Origin: Streptomyces sp. NBC_00510
GTDB taxonomy: Bacteria; Actinomycetota; Actinomycetes; Streptomycetales; Streptomycetaceae
DNA: 64,000 nt
Reading direction: 5' to 3'
Assembly: GCA_036013505.1 (NCBI GenBank)
Contig: CP107851.1
Location: forward strand, 7,612,001-7,676,000
Shown here piece after piece: positions 55,859 to 64,000 of this stretch. Each line of letters begins with the position of its first letter. Position 1 is the stretch's first letter. The notes beneath the pieces are model-generated. The model had not been told where the DNA came from and did no database searches. It saw only the letters and a program-made list of their open reading frames with translations. The position numbers were made by a program, and so were the translations under genes.

Positions 55859-56967
55859 GCTTCCTGCAGCTGTTCTTCGCCGGCCTGCTGGTGCTGGGCA
55901 ACGGCTTCTTCGTCGGCGCCGAGTTCGCCCTGGTCTCCGTACGGCGCAGCCAGATCGAGCCGCTCGCCGGCACCCAGCGGCGGGCCCGTACGGTCCTGCA
56001 CGGGCTGGAGAACCTGCCGCAGATGATGGCGGCGGCCCAGTTCGGCATCACGGTCTGCTCCCTGACGCTGGGTGCGGTCGCCGAGCCGACCGTGGCCCAC
56101 ATGCTGGAGCCGCTCTTCGAGGCGATCCACCTGCCCGAGGGGCTGATCCACCCGCTCGGCTACGTCATCGCGCTCGCCGTCGTGGTCTTCCTCCACCTCG
56201 TCATCGGCGAGATGGTCCCCAAGAACCTGGCGATGGCCGCGCCCGAGAAGACCGCGCTGTGGCTCAGCCCCGGACTCGTCGGCTTCGCCCGGCTGTTCCG
56301 GCCGGTCATCGCGGTGCTCGGCTGGTGCGCCAAGCTCGTGCTGCGGCTGTTCCGGGTCGAGCCCAAGGACGAGATCGACGCGGTCTTCACCAGCGAGGAG
56401 CTGACCGTGCTCGTCGAGGACGCCCGGCAGGCCGGACTCCTCGACGACGACGCCCAGGAACGCCTGGAGGACGCGCTGGAGCTGGGCACCCGCCCGGTCA
56501 CGGACGTCCTGCTGTCCCCGGAGGAGCTGGTGACGGTCGACGCGTCCGTCACCCCCGCCGAGGTCGAGGAGCTGACCGTCCGCACCGGCTACTCGCGCTT
56601 CCCGGTGGCCGGACCGGAGGGCGCCTACCTCGGCTACCTCCACGTGAAGGACGTCCTCGACCTGGAGGACACCGGCCGGCCCGTCCCGGCGCGGCTGTGG
56701 CGGCCGATGGCCACCCTCCGCGCGGAGCTGCCGCTGGACGACGCGCTCACCCAGATGCGGCGGGCCGCGTCCCACCTGGCGTCGGTCGCGGACTCCAGCG
56801 GGCGTGTGCTGGGTCTGGTCGCCCTGGAGGACGTGCTGGAGATGCTGGTCGGCGAGGTCCGCGACCCGGCACACCGGGAGGTCCCGGAGCCTGTGCAGAC
56901 CGCCGGCACCGCGGCCGCCCCGGAGCCCGGCGAGGTCGCCCGGCCCTCACGTGTGATGGCGAGCTGA
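55855..56967 (+). CDS. CNNM/HlyC-CorC family membrane protein, short paralogue
   Basis: 370 aa paralogue of the preceding protein: DUF21 (NGFFVGAEFALVSVRRSQ, AQFGITVCSLTLG, VIGEMVPKNLAM) and a CBS pair (ALEDVLEMLVGEVRD), but no CorC_HlyC domain; the tail is Pro/Ala-rich. The overlapping start and complementary domain make-up suggest that the two act as a heteromer, as in other tandem pairs. A perfect terminator follows. Confidence 0.9.
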   Translation: MSFLQLFFAGLLVLGNGFFVGAEFALVSVRRSQIEPLAGTQRRARTVLHGLENLPQMMAAAQFGITVCSLTLGAVAEPTVAHMLEPLFEAIHLPEGLIHPLGYVIALAVVVFLHLVIGEMVPKNLAMAAPEKTALWLSPGLVGFARLFRPVIAVLGWCAKLVLRLFRVEPKDEIDAVFTSEELTVLVEDARQAGLLDDDAQERLEDALELGTRPVTDVLLSPEELVTVDASVTPAEVEELTVRTGYSRFPVAGPEGAYLGYLHVKDVLDLEDTGRPVPARLWRPMATLRAELPLDDALTQMRRAASHLASVADSSGRVLGLVALEDVLEMLVGEVRDPAHREVPEPVQTAGTAAAPEPGEVARPSRVMAS

Positions 56968-56981
56968 CACGGGGACCCACG

Positions 56982-57019
56982 CGGGAGGGGCCCGGGCGTA
57001 TGCGCCCGGGCCCCTCCCG
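56982..57019. terminator. bidirectional terminator CNNM / AAA gene
   Basis: Perfect 17-bp stem (56982-56998 with 57003-57019), TATG loop, between convergent stops at 56967 and 57026. Confidence 0.92.
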
Positions 57020-57025
57020 TGTCGT

Positions 57026-58930
57026 TCACTCCAGCGGCTCGGGCGGCGTCAGCCCGGGGCCGCGGCCCGACAGCACCTCGCCGTAGGCCTGCATGAGGTC
57101 GGGCAGCCGCAGCGTGGACAGGTCGTCCCGGGACGGCTGTCCCGCGTAGCCGGACAGCCGCAGGTCGCGGTAGGCGCAGCTCTTCTCGTACAGGGTGCGC
57201 AGGAAGCGGCCGTTGCCCAGTTCGTCGATCCAGCCCTGCTCGACGACGTGGCCGCTGATGGCGAGCAGCTCCTCCAGGGCCTCGCCGTCCCAGCGGTCCC
57301 CGTTGTCGGCGGCGAGGACCTCGCCGATGCTGGTCAGCTCGTGCGGCCGGTAGCTGGGGAAGTCGACCCGGGTGGTGAAGCGCGAGCCGAGGCCGGGGTT
57401 GGCCGCGAGCAGGCGGTCCATGCCCTCGGGGTAGCCGGCGAGGATCACGACCAGGCGGTCCCGGTTGTCCTCCGCGCGCTTCAGCAGGACCTGCAGCGCC
57501 TCGTCGCCGTAGGCGTCGCCCTTGCTGTAGCCGGAGTTGGACAGCGCGTACGCCTCGTCGACGAACAGCACCCCGCCGAGCGCGGAGTCGATCAGCTCGT
57601 TGGCCTTGACGGCCGTCTGACCCAGGAACTCGCCCACGAGGTCCGCGCGCTGCGCCTCGACCAGATGGTCGCCGCCCAGCAGACCGAGGGCGTAGAACAC
57701 CCGGCCGAGGATGCGCGCCACCGTGGTCTTGCCGGTGCCGGACGGGCCCGAGAAGACGAAGTGCCGCTTGGGCGGCTGCACCGGCAGGCCCTGTCCCGCC
57801 CGCAGCCGCGCCATCCGCAACTGCGCCGACAGCGCCCGCACTTGGCGCTTGACCGGCTCCAGGCCCACCATGCGGTCGAGTTCGGCCAGGGCCTGGGAGA
57901 GCAGCACCGGGTCCGGGGCCGTGACCGGGACCTGCGGCGGGACGGGGGAGACGGGCAGGATCGCCTTCTCCCGGATGTCGTCGTCGATCGGGCCGACCGC
58001 GCCCAGCGGGTCGTCCAGCACCGAGCCCGCCCCGAGGCCACCGGGCATGGCGGCCGCCCCGGCCCGGGCGTCGAGCGGATCGGGGTCGGGCGGCAGCGCG
58101 TCGGGCCCGGTCTGGCCGTAGCCCTGCAGGGTGACCGGGGCCAGGTCGGCCGTCCCGTCGGTGAGGCCGTCGGACTCGTCGATCGCGGCGAGCCGGGCCG
58201 CGGTGTCCATGAACGCCGGGTCGACCCGGTGCACCGCCCGGTACAGGGGGAGCGCGGCCGCGGTGCGGCCCGTGCCCTCGTACGCGCGGGCCAGCCAGTA
58301 GCGGAGTTCCTTGCGCTGCGGCTGTTCGCTGCGGCAGCGCATCAGGGCCGTCGCCAGCAGCGGTTCGGCCTGCCCGTACAGCTCCAGCCGGACCCGGGCC
58401 ATGCCGCCGAACAGGCCGGCCTCGATGCCCAGCACCTGGTCGCCGAGGAGCGGTTCGGTGTGGCGCACCAGCTGGTCCCAGTCCTTGACCAGGTAGGCCC
58501 GGCAGGCGTGCAGGAAACGGACGTGCGGATCGGTGTCGATCGGCGGGCACTCGGCCAGGGCCCGGTCCAGCTCCGCGATGTGGCGGCCGTCGAGCCAGTG
58601 GGAGGCGTGCGCGAGCAGCAGGTCGCGGCGGGTCTCCAGCACCGGCTGCACCCACCAGCCCAGCCAGTACCAGGAGTTCATGGAGCGGCGGTGCGCGCTG
58701 CGCTGCTCGCCGAAACGGTCGCGGTGCCGGTACATCTGCAGCAGCGCGGTGGAGGTGTCCGCCCGCAGCGCGTGCAGCCCGAGCCAGGCGTCCGCCATGC
58801 CGGGGTCGAGGCGGACCGCGACGCGGAACTCCTCCTCGGCCTGGGTGTAGGCGCCCATGGTGTAGGCGTCGACAGCCCGCACCCAGGCGAGGTCGGAGGG
58901 GGCGCCGGAATGCTCTGTGCCGAAGTCCAT
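57026..58930 (-). CDS. EccA-like (CbxX/CfxQ) AAA+ ATPase with TPR-like N-terminus
   Basis: 634 aa. Residues ~1-280 form helical TPR-like repeats (TMGAYTQAEEEFRVAVRLDPGMADAWLGL...). After a Pro-rich linker comes one AAA+ module: MVGLEPVKRQVRAL, Walker A GPSGTGKTTVA (near 428), Walker B GVLFVDEAYAL (near 480), sensor 1 VVILAGYPEGMDRLL and the arginine-finger region NPGLGSRFTTRVDFP. Same architecture as EccA of type VII secretion, but no esx, eccB, eccC or eccD gene is in this window, so it is an orphan here. ATG 58930. Confidence 0.88.
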   Translation of the reverse strand: MDFGTEHSGAPSDLAWVRAVDAYTMGAYTQAEEEFRVAVRLDPGMADAWLGLHALRADTSTALLQMYRHRDRFGEQRSAHRRSMNSWYWLGWWVQPVLETRRDLLLAHASHWLDGRHIAELDRALAECPPIDTDPHVRFLHACRAYLVKDWDQLVRHTEPLLGDQVLGIEAGLFGGMARVRLELYGQAEPLLATALMRCRSEQPQRKELRYWLARAYEGTGRTAAALPLYRAVHRVDPAFMDTAARLAAIDESDGLTDGTADLAPVTLQGYGQTGPDALPPDPDPLDARAGAAAMPGGLGAGSVLDDPLGAVGPIDDDIREKAILPVSPVPPQVPVTAPDPVLLSQALAELDRMVGLEPVKRQVRALSAQLRMARLRAGQGLPVQPPKRHFVFSGPSGTGKTTVARILGRVFYALGLLGGDHLVEAQRADLVGEFLGQTAVKANELIDSALGGVLFVDEAYALSNSGYSKGDAYGDEALQVLLKRAEDNRDRLVVILAGYPEGMDRLLAANPGLGSRFTTRVDFPSYRPHELTSIGEVLAADNGDRWDGEALEELLAISGHVVEQGWIDELGNGRFLRTLYEKSCAYRDLRLSGYAGQPSRDDLSTLRLPDLMQAYGEVLSGRGPGLTPPEPLE

Positions 58931-59325
58931 CAGGTCCCCACCAGCCCGTTCCCCCCGGTGCCGCCCGCCGTACGCCGCTCCAACCAGGTTACGCGAAGCG
59001 GGAGTTGGTGCCAGGTGAGCACCGCCTTCGCGGGGCGGCGCACCCGTTGGCATGGTACCCGTGCGAGCCTGGCGGGCCGTAGAGCGACGCGGGTGGTGAC
59101 GGTGGGTGAGCGATCCGCCGCCGTACGGGGCCGGATCACCGGCTGTAGGCAGAACGAAGCCCCCGGTCACGGGGGAACAACCGGGGGCTTCGCGTACGAG
59201 GTGCGGTCGACGATGACCGCGCATTGAGAACGTAAGTCCTGTACGGCTCCCGGGTCAAGCCACCTTGGGGCGTCGCTCCGGCGGTCGCAGGGCGGGTGCG
59301 GCGCACCGGCTGCACGCGGTCACGG
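58931..59325. other. intergenic region with a hairpin
   Basis: 395 bp between two genes of the minus strand. It holds a GC hairpin (59155-59192) and no gene or tRNA that I can support. Confidence 0.5.
59155..59192 (-). terminator. hairpin downstream of the uridine-kinase-like gene
   Basis: 12-bp perfect stem (59155-59166 with 59181-59192), 14-nt loop. It would separate the uridine-kinase-like gene from the AAA gene. Confidence 0.6.
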
Positions 59326-59946
59326 TCAGTGACGGAGGGTGTCGGCGAGCGGGCTCTCCGCGTGCTGTTCCCGTACCTCGTAGCCCTCCGGACGCTGGTG
59401 GACCAGCAGGTCCGCGAACGGCCGGGAGGGGTCGGCGGCGAAGTGCGCGTCCTGCGCCCGCATCCAGCCGGCCCAGAACCCGGACAGGGCGGGGCCGTCG
59501 CGGAGCTCGCCGCGCTCCCGTGCCGTGTCCCGGGAGACCTCCAGCCAGAGCAGGCTCGCCAGCCGGGGACGCAGCGCGCGGCGGCCCACCCCCACACCCT
59601 CCAGCAGGACCACGGGGGCCGGCGGCACCTCCAGGGTCGTCGCGAACCGCCGGGCCACCCAGTCGTACTTCGAGGGCCGGGCGGTGTCACCGCGGCGCAG
59701 CGGCTCCAGCACCTGCTCGCGCAGCCGCCCGGTCCACTCGAACAACTCCTCGTGCGTGGCCAGATCGTCGAGGTGGACGACGGGAGCACCGTCCAGTGCG
59801 GACGCCAGCGCGGCGGCGAAGGTCGTCTTGCCGGATCCGGCGTGGCCGTCCACGGCAACGAGCCGCACCGGCCCGCAGGACGGCGGAAGGGCGCGCAGCC
59901 GGGCGGCGAGCGCGCGGAGCGCCCCGGGGGTGGTCTGGTGGTCCAT
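59326..59946 (-). CDS. uridine-kinase-like P-loop protein
   Basis: 206 aa. Walker A VAVDGHAGSGKTT near 30-42, a HLDDLATHEELFEW acceptor-side segment, and VVLLEGVGVGRRALRP (Walker B-like). The fold resembles uridine kinase/panthothenate kinase-like proteins, but residues for uridine binding are not certain, so the substrate is open. ATG 59946. Divergent from the M24 peptidase gene with a 71-bp gap. Confidence 0.78.
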   Translation of the reverse strand: MDHQTTPGALRALAARLRALPPSCGPVRLVAVDGHAGSGKTTFAAALASALDGAPVVHLDDLATHEELFEWTGRLREQVLEPLRRGDTARPSKYDWVARRFATTLEVPPAPVVLLEGVGVGRRALRPRLASLLWLEVSRDTARERGELRDGPALSGFWAGWMRAQDAHFAADPSRPFADLLVHQRPEGYEVREQHAESPLADTLRH

Positions 59947-60017
59947 CGGCCCCAGCCTACGACCTGCGCCGACGCAAGGGACTGCGGTGGGTGCCAGGGG
60001 CGTCTACGGTAAGAGTC

Positions 60018-61142
60018 GTGACCGACTCTGCCGCATCCCTGTACCCCCCGGAGCGACTCGAACTCGCCCGCAAGGCCGCCGCCGACGCGGGACTCGACGC
60101 GCTGCTCGTCTCACCGGGACCCGATCTGCGCTACCTCACCGGCTACCACGCCCACCTCACCGAGCGCCTGGTGTGCCTGGCGCTGCCGGTGCTCGGCGAC
60201 CCCTTCCTCGTCGTGCCCCACCTGGAGAAGCCCGGCGCCGAGGCCTCCCCGCTGGGCGCGCTCGGCGTCGAGGTCGTCGGCTGGGGCGAGACCGAGGACC
60301 CGTACGCCCTGGTCGCCGGCCGGCTGCCGCGGGGGACCGCGCGGGTGGCCGTCGACAACCACATGTGGGCCGAGAAGGTGCTCGCCTTCCGCGCGGCCCT
60401 CCCCGGCGCCGAGCAGAGCCTGGCCGGCGACGTGCTGCGCGAACTGCGGATGCGCAAGTCGCCGGCGGAGACCGAGGCGCTGCGCCGGGCCGCCGGCGCC
60501 ATCGACCGGGTGCACCGCCGCATCGGGGAGTGGCTCAGGGCCGGGCGCACCGAGCGCGAGGTCGCCCGGGACGTCGCCGACGCCGTCATCGAGGCGGGGC
60601 ACACCACCGTCGACTTCGTCATCGTCGCCTCGGGCCCGAACGGCGCCAGCCCCCACCACGAGGTCTCCGACCGGGTGATCCGGGCCGGCGACCCGGTCGT
60701 CGTCGACATCGGCGGCACCACGCAGGAGGGCTACTGCTCCGACTCCACGCGCACCTACGCGGTCGGTGAACCGCCCGCCGAGTTCCGCGAGATGTACGAG
60801 GTGCTGCGGCGCGCGCAGCACGCCCAGACCGAGGCCGTCCGCCCCGGCATCACCGCGGAGGAACTCGACGCGATCGGGCGGGACATCATCGCGGCGGCCG
60901 GCTACGGCGAGCACTTCATCCACCGCACCGGGCACGGCATCGGTCTGGAGACGCACGAGGAGCCGTACATCGTCGCGGGCAGCTCCCGTCCGCTGGAGCC
61001 GGGCATGGCCTTCTCCGTCGAACCCGGGATCTACCTCCCGGACCGTTTCGGTGCCCGCATCGAGGACATCGCCGTCTGCACGCCCGAGGGCGGGGAACGG
61101 CTCAACCAGACCTCCCGGGACCTGGTCGTCCTGTCTGTTTAG
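60018..61142 (+). CDS. M24 Xaa-Pro dipeptidase / aminopeptidase
   Basis: 374 aa metallopeptidase acting on X-Pro dipeptides. All ligands are in place: Asp230 (VVVDIGG), Asp241 (YCSDSTRT), His306 (TGHGIG), Glu335 (SVEPG), Glu349 (RIED), and the catalytic His313 (ETHEEP). This makes it the active counterpart of the degenerate protein at 3912. The GTG at 60018 lies 9 nt after a TACGGT, so the transcript is likely leaderless. Longer frames upstream overlap the kinase-like gene and are not used. Confidence 0.93.
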   Translation: MTDSAASLYPPERLELARKAAADAGLDALLVSPGPDLRYLTGYHAHLTERLVCLALPVLGDPFLVVPHLEKPGAEASPLGALGVEVVGWGETEDPYALVAGRLPRGTARVAVDNHMWAEKVLAFRAALPGAEQSLAGDVLRELRMRKSPAETEALRRAAGAIDRVHRRIGEWLRAGRTEREVARDVADAVIEAGHTTVDFVIVASGPNGASPHHEVSDRVIRAGDPVVVDIGGTTQEGYCSDSTRTYAVGEPPAEFREMYEVLRRAQHAQTEAVRPGITAEELDAIGRDIIAAAGYGEHFIHRTGHGIGLETHEEPYIVAGSSRPLEPGMAFSVEPGIYLPDRFGARIEDIAVCTPEGGERLNQTSRDLVVLSV

Positions 61143-61151
61143 TCCGATGTG

Positions 61152-61184
61152 TTGACTCCCGGTACGGCAGGGGGTATTCCGTAC
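61152..61184 (+). promoter_or_regulatory. possible promoter/operator of the STAS gene
   Basis: TTGACT at 61152-61157 and an inverted repeat GTACGG-N11-CCGTAC (61162-61167 with 61179-61184) in the 130-bp gap. The -10 region (around 61175) is not convincing. Confidence 0.3.
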
Positions 61185-61272
61185 ACGCGACCGTGTGCGC
61201 GGTGCGTTCGCCGCGCGCGGCGCACACGTCGTGTCAAGGGCCCAGCAGGAAGCGGCAGTCGGGGGGCCGGGC

Positions 61273-61665
61273 ATGTTCGACGACGAGCATGACTTCGGGG
61301 TGCGGCAGTGGACGGTCGGCGGCACGACCGTGGTGGAACTGACGGGGGAGCTCGACCTGTGCGCCGGCGTGCGGGCGGCCGCGCGTCTGGACGCGGTCAC
61401 CGGCGGGCAGCGGCCCGACGTCGTGGTGGACCTGCGCGGGGTGAGCTTCATCGACTGCAGTGGTCTGTCGGTGCTCATCCGGGCGCGGAAGCGGACCCTC
61501 GACCGCGGTGGCCGGTTCGGCATCGTCGGCGACAGTCCCTGCGTGCTGCGGCTGTTGCGGCTCACCCGGACGATCCGGGTCTTCACCGTGCACGACGACC
61601 TGGCCTCCGCGCTGGCCGCGCCGGGCGCCCCCGATCCCCCCGCGGCGGACGGCGCCATAGCGTGA
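61273..61665 (+). CDS. STAS-domain anti-anti-sigma factor
   Basis: 130 aa, one STAS domain: VVELTGELDLCAGVRAAARLD, DVVVDLRGVSFIDCSGLSVLIRARKR. The Ser in DCSG corresponds to the phosphorylated serine of BldG/SpoIIAA/RsbV. No anti-sigma kinase gene is adjacent, so its partner is elsewhere. ATG 61273 is preferred, with a G-rich ribosome site upstream; GTGs at 61195 and 61231 would add residues that do not look conserved. The C-terminus is Pro/Ala-rich. Convergent with the next gene, 2 bp apart. Confidence 0.85.
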   Translation: MFDDEHDFGVRQWTVGGTTVVELTGELDLCAGVRAAARLDAVTGGQRPDVVVDLRGVSFIDCSGLSVLIRARKRTLDRGGRFGIVGDSPCVLRLLRLTRTIRVFTVHDDLASALAAPGAPDPPAADGAIA

Positions 61666-61667
61666 GC

Positions 61668-62693
61668 TCACCCGGGCAGCGGCGCCAGCACGATCCAGAC
61701 CTGGCCGCGGGCGAAGTTCACCGGCTGCCCGTCGGGCGTGGTGAAGTGCGTGCCCCCGGCCGCATCGGACCGTGACCACCGGGCGTCGTAGGCCTTGCCG
61801 TCGCGGAGCACCACCGCGCGCCCGGTGCCCACGGTCTCGCTGTACGGGGAGGTGTTCCCCCACCGGTCCTGGAAGCCGGAGGAACGGACCGTGACGTACT
61901 GCACGACCACCGTCGGCGCGCCCAGCCTGCCGCCGTCGGTGGTGGTGGCCGGGTCGCCGTCGAACGAGATCAGCCAGCGGTCGCCGTCGGCCGACCAGTG
62001 CAGGCCCACCGAGCCGTTCGGGTAGCGGACGGTGCGGTCGCGCTCGGGGGTGCCACCGGGCGGCGCGGCACCGAAGCGGAAGCCTATGTCCCGGGCGGCG
62101 GAGGCGTCCGGGGCCGCGGCGAGCAGCCGTTCCGGGGTGGCGTACAGGTTGTGCGGGGCGGGGCGCGAGCCGTCGCGTACGTAGGCGCCGGAGGCGTGGG
62201 CGGGGGAGACGTCGTGCACCGGAGCCGCCGCCACCACCGGCAGCAACCTGGACTGCGCCCCGGAGAAGGCGAGGGCGGGGCGGCCGAACTGGCGGAGCAG
62301 TTCCAGGTCCGATTCCCGGGCGCTGCGCACCGGGCCGACCCGATCGGGCAGTTGGGAGGAGAAGACGGCGAGCAGACGGGTGAGACCGGACTCCACCTGC
62401 TCCACGTAGACGAGGTCGGCCCGGTCCAGCCCGGTGTGCGGGCGGGCGGGTCCGACGTTGTCGATCTTCACCGCGAGGACCGGGCCGCCGGTGCGTCCGG
62501 GCAGTCCGGTGAAGGGCGAGCGCGCGACCGCGGTGGTGCCGGGCGCCGAGCCCGTCGAGGAGGGGGAGGGCCCGCCGGGCGTCCGCTCGGGGCCGCCGCA
62601 GCCCCGGCTCACCAGGAACACGGTGAACACCGCCAGCACGACCAGGATCGCCGCTCTCGCGGGACGTCTGGGTGCTCGGGCCACGACGGCCAC
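61668..62693 (-). CDS. DUF3048 (YerB-like) secreted or membrane-anchored protein
   Basis: 341 aa. One N-terminal hydrophobic helix (AAILVVLAVFTVFLVSRGCGG, about 14-34) with a cysteine right after it, so a lipoprotein or anchored protein is likely although the lipobox (SRGC) is poor. A Pro/Ser/Thr linker precedes the DUF3048 domain: AVKIDNVGPARPHTGLDRADLVYVEQVESGLTR-type opening, RVGPVRSARE, HNLYA and the C-terminal DGQPVNFARGQVWIVL. Function unknown. GTG 62693 or 62684 could start it. Confidence 0.82.
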   Translation of the reverse strand: MAVVARAPRRPARAAILVVLAVFTVFLVSRGCGGPERTPGGPSPSSTGSAPGTTAVARSPFTGLPGRTGGPVLAVKIDNVGPARPHTGLDRADLVYVEQVESGLTRLLAVFSSQLPDRVGPVRSARESDLELLRQFGRPALAFSGAQSRLLPVVAAAPVHDVSPAHASGAYVRDGSRPAPHNLYATPERLLAAAPDASAARDIGFRFGAAPPGGTPERDRTVRYPNGSVGLHWSADGDRWLISFDGDPATTTDGGRLGAPTVVVQYVTVRSSGFQDRWGNTSPYSETVGTGRAVVLRDGKAYDARWSRSDAAGGTHFTTPDGQPVNFARGQVWIVLAPLPG

Positions 62694-62702
62694 CCCCGTG
62701 CT

Positions 62703-62762
62703 GCATAGGTATGCTGCCTACGGAAAAGCCATTTGCCGAATCGCTGCGCGTATTCCTAGTAT
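62703..62762 (+). promoter_or_regulatory. divergent promoter region, leaderless transglutaminase-like gene
   Basis: TTGCCG (62733-62738), an 18-bp spacer and TAGTAT (62757-62762) end 7 nt before the ATG at 62770, which fits a leaderless mRNA. Toward the other side, the inverted repeat GCATA-GG-TATGC (62703-62714) lies 10 bp from the DUF3048 start. Confidence 0.5.
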
Positions 62763-62769
62763 CCGCCAC

Positions 62770-63387
62770 ATGGAGCCGGTACCCCAGACGGCGGACGCGA
62801 CCGCCTACCTCGCAGCGGACGAGGTGATCGACCACGACCACCCGCTGGTGCGGGCGACCGCCGCCCGGCTGCGGGCGGAAGCCTCCGATCCGTATGGCTA
62901 TGCCGAGGCGGCCTACACCTTCGTCCGCGACGCCATCCCGCACTCCGCCGACTCCGGGGACCCGCGCGTCACCTGGCGCGCCTCCGACGTCCTGGAGCAG
63001 CGCACCGGCATCTGCCACGCCAAGGCCCACGCCCTGACCGCGCTGCTGCGCGCCGAGGGCATCCCCGCGGGGCTGTGCTACCAGCGGCTCACCGACGACG
63101 ACGGCACCGGCGCCCTCGTCCACGGGCTCATCGCCCTCAAGCTGCCCGGACACGACCGCTGGGCCCGGCAGGACCCGCGCGGCAACAAGCCCGGTGTCGA
63201 CGCCCGGTTCTCCCTCCGGGAGGAACGGCTGGCCTGGGTGCCCCGCCCCGGACTCGGCGAACGCGACTACCCCGGTCTCCACGCCACCCCGCCGCCCGCC
63301 GTACTCACCGCCCTGCGGCAGGCTGTCGACCGGCCGCATCTGTGGCGGCTGCTGCCCACCGACCTACCGGACCAAGAAGACCGATGA
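62770..63387 (+). CDS. transglutaminase-like (papain-fold) protein
   Basis: 205 aa with the Cys-His-Asp triad of the transglutaminase core: GICHAKAHAL (Cys near 80), GALVHGLIALKL (His near 117) and RQDPRGNK (Asp near 136). Such small bacterial members act as peptidases or amidases of unknown substrate. No signal peptide. The stop overlaps the next start (ATGA). Confidence 0.85.
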   Translation: MEPVPQTADATAYLAADEVIDHDHPLVRATAARLRAEASDPYGYAEAAYTFVRDAIPHSADSGDPRVTWRASDVLEQRTGICHAKAHALTALLRAEGIPAGLCYQRLTDDDGTGALVHGLIALKLPGHDRWARQDPRGNKPGVDARFSLREERLAWVPRPGLGERDYPGLHATPPPAVLTALRQAVDRPHLWRLLPTDLPDQEDR

Positions 63388-64000
63388 CCTCACACACCCC
63401 CCTGACCCTGACCGTCGACCCCGCCGTGCGCGCTCTGGCCCCCGGGTTCGCCCACCTCGCCGTGGAGGCCCGCGGCCTGGTCAACGGGCCGAGCGACGAC
63501 ACGAGCGCGGCCCTCCTCGACGACGCGGCCCGCCGCCTCGCCGAGCGCCTCGGCGGCCGCGCCCCGCACGAGGACCCCCACATGGCCGCCTGGCGCGCGG
63601 CGTACACCGCCTTCGGCGCCAAGCCCTCGCGCACCCGCAACTCCGCGGAGGCGCTGGCCAAACGCGCCCTCGCCGAGGGCGGACTGCCCCGCATCAACCG
63701 GCTGGTGGACCTCTACAACGCGATCAGCGTCGCCCACCTCGTGCCCGTCGGTGGTGAGGACACCGACCACATCCACGGCGGCATGACCCTCGTACGGGCG
63801 ACCGGCGACGAGAAGTTCGAGACCGTGGCCGGCGGTGAGCCCGCCGTCGAGCACCCCGAGCCCGGCGAGGTCGTCTGGCGCGACGGGACCGGCGTCACCT
63901 GCCGCCGCTGGAACTGGCGGCAGGGGATCCGTACCCGGCTGACCGAGGAGTCGGTCAACGCGCTCTTCCTCCTGGAGCGGATGGATCCGATGCCGTTGGC
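63384..64000 (+). CDS. B3/4-domain protein, partial (runs off the window)
   Basis: 205 residues seen, open to the window end. Resembles the B3/B4 tRNA-binding domain of phenylalanyl-tRNA synthetase beta when it occurs alone: MAAWRAAYTAFGAKPSRTRNSAEAL, GLPRINRLVDLYNAISVAHLVPVGGED and WRDGTGVTCRRWNWRQ. Free-standing forms are thought to have a role in tRNA editing, not proven. Coupled to the transglutaminase-like gene by a 4-nt overlap. Confidence 0.85.
   Translation, partial: MTSHTPLTLTVDPAVRALAPGFAHLAVEARGLVNGPSDDTSAALLDDAARRLAERLGGRAPHEDPHMAAWRAAYTAFGAKPSRTRNSAEALAKRALAEGGLPRINRLVDLYNAISVAHLVPVGGEDTDHIHGGMTLVRATGDEKFETVAGGEPAVEHPEPGEVVWRDGTGVTCRRWNWRQGIRTRLTEESVNALFLLERMDPMPL

Noticed and set aside
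59193..59325. tRNA gene search between the AAA and kinase-like genes
   Set aside because: No TTCRANYC-type T arm with a matching acceptor stem was found.

Overview
The window is high-GC DNA with third-position G/C bias, frequent GTG starts, start/stop overlaps of the ATGA type and long perfect GC hairpins as terminators. Gene content and order (aroCKB, efp-nusB-bldD, the pyr operon, mihF-gmk-rpoZ-coaBC-metK-priA, def-fmt-rsmB-rpe, the rib operon, hisE-hisG) are those of a Streptomyces chromosome core. bldD, actinobacterial-type integration host factor, ribM and the small ribosomal protein bL37 fit this. Nothing points to a plasmid, prophage or CRISPR locus, and no tRNA or rRNA gene was seen.

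Layout. 1-6.1 kb: chorismate pathway (aroC, aroK, aroB), a small P-loop kinase, an M24 peptidase-like protein that has lost metal ligands, efp, nusB. 6.1-21.3 kb: the developmental regulator bldD, with a perfect BldD box in its own promoter region. Then the UMP pathway pyrR-pyrB-pyrC-(PH-domain protein)-carA-carB-pyrD-pyrF, apparently governed by a PyrR-type RNA hairpin over the pyrR ribosome-binding site. Then mihF, gmk, rpoZ, coaBC, metK. 21.4-34.7 kb: priA without helicase motifs, a GNAT gene, an HTH protein, def-fmt-rsmB, a secreted GH19 chitinase with a DasR-type operator, an alditol oxidase, a 24-codon bL37 gene, an MMPL transporter and rpe. 34.7-48 kb is more accessory: a SorC-type regulator, a lipoprotein RNase with its barstar, guaB1, an Lrp regulator beside a lysine 2-monooxygenase/amidase pair (davAB-like), DUF5995, an SDR epimerase divergent from an XRE regulator, a repeat-rich 650-bp spacer, GNAT and MFS genes, and a ROK repressor. 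48-54.4 kb: FMN riboswitch, ribD-ribE-ribM-ribBA-ribH, hisE, hisG and a second small PH-domain membrane protein. 54.5-64 kb: two CNNM/CorC-like proteins, an orphan EccA-like AAA ATPase, a uridine-kinase-like protein, a canonical M24 peptidase, a STAS anti-anti-sigma factor, a DUF3048 lipoprotein-like protein, a transglutaminase-like protein and a B3/4-domain protein cut by the window end.

Most of the window is housekeeping. The points most worth a second look are the predicted M24 pseudo-peptidase before efp, the PyrR RNA hairpin, the RNase/barstar pair with a lipobox, the helically phased repeats between the Lrp gene and davA, the bL37 gene with a palindrome around its -10 box, and the nested inverted/tandem repeats at 44.1-44.7 kb. 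I did not find a clearly new multi-gene system.
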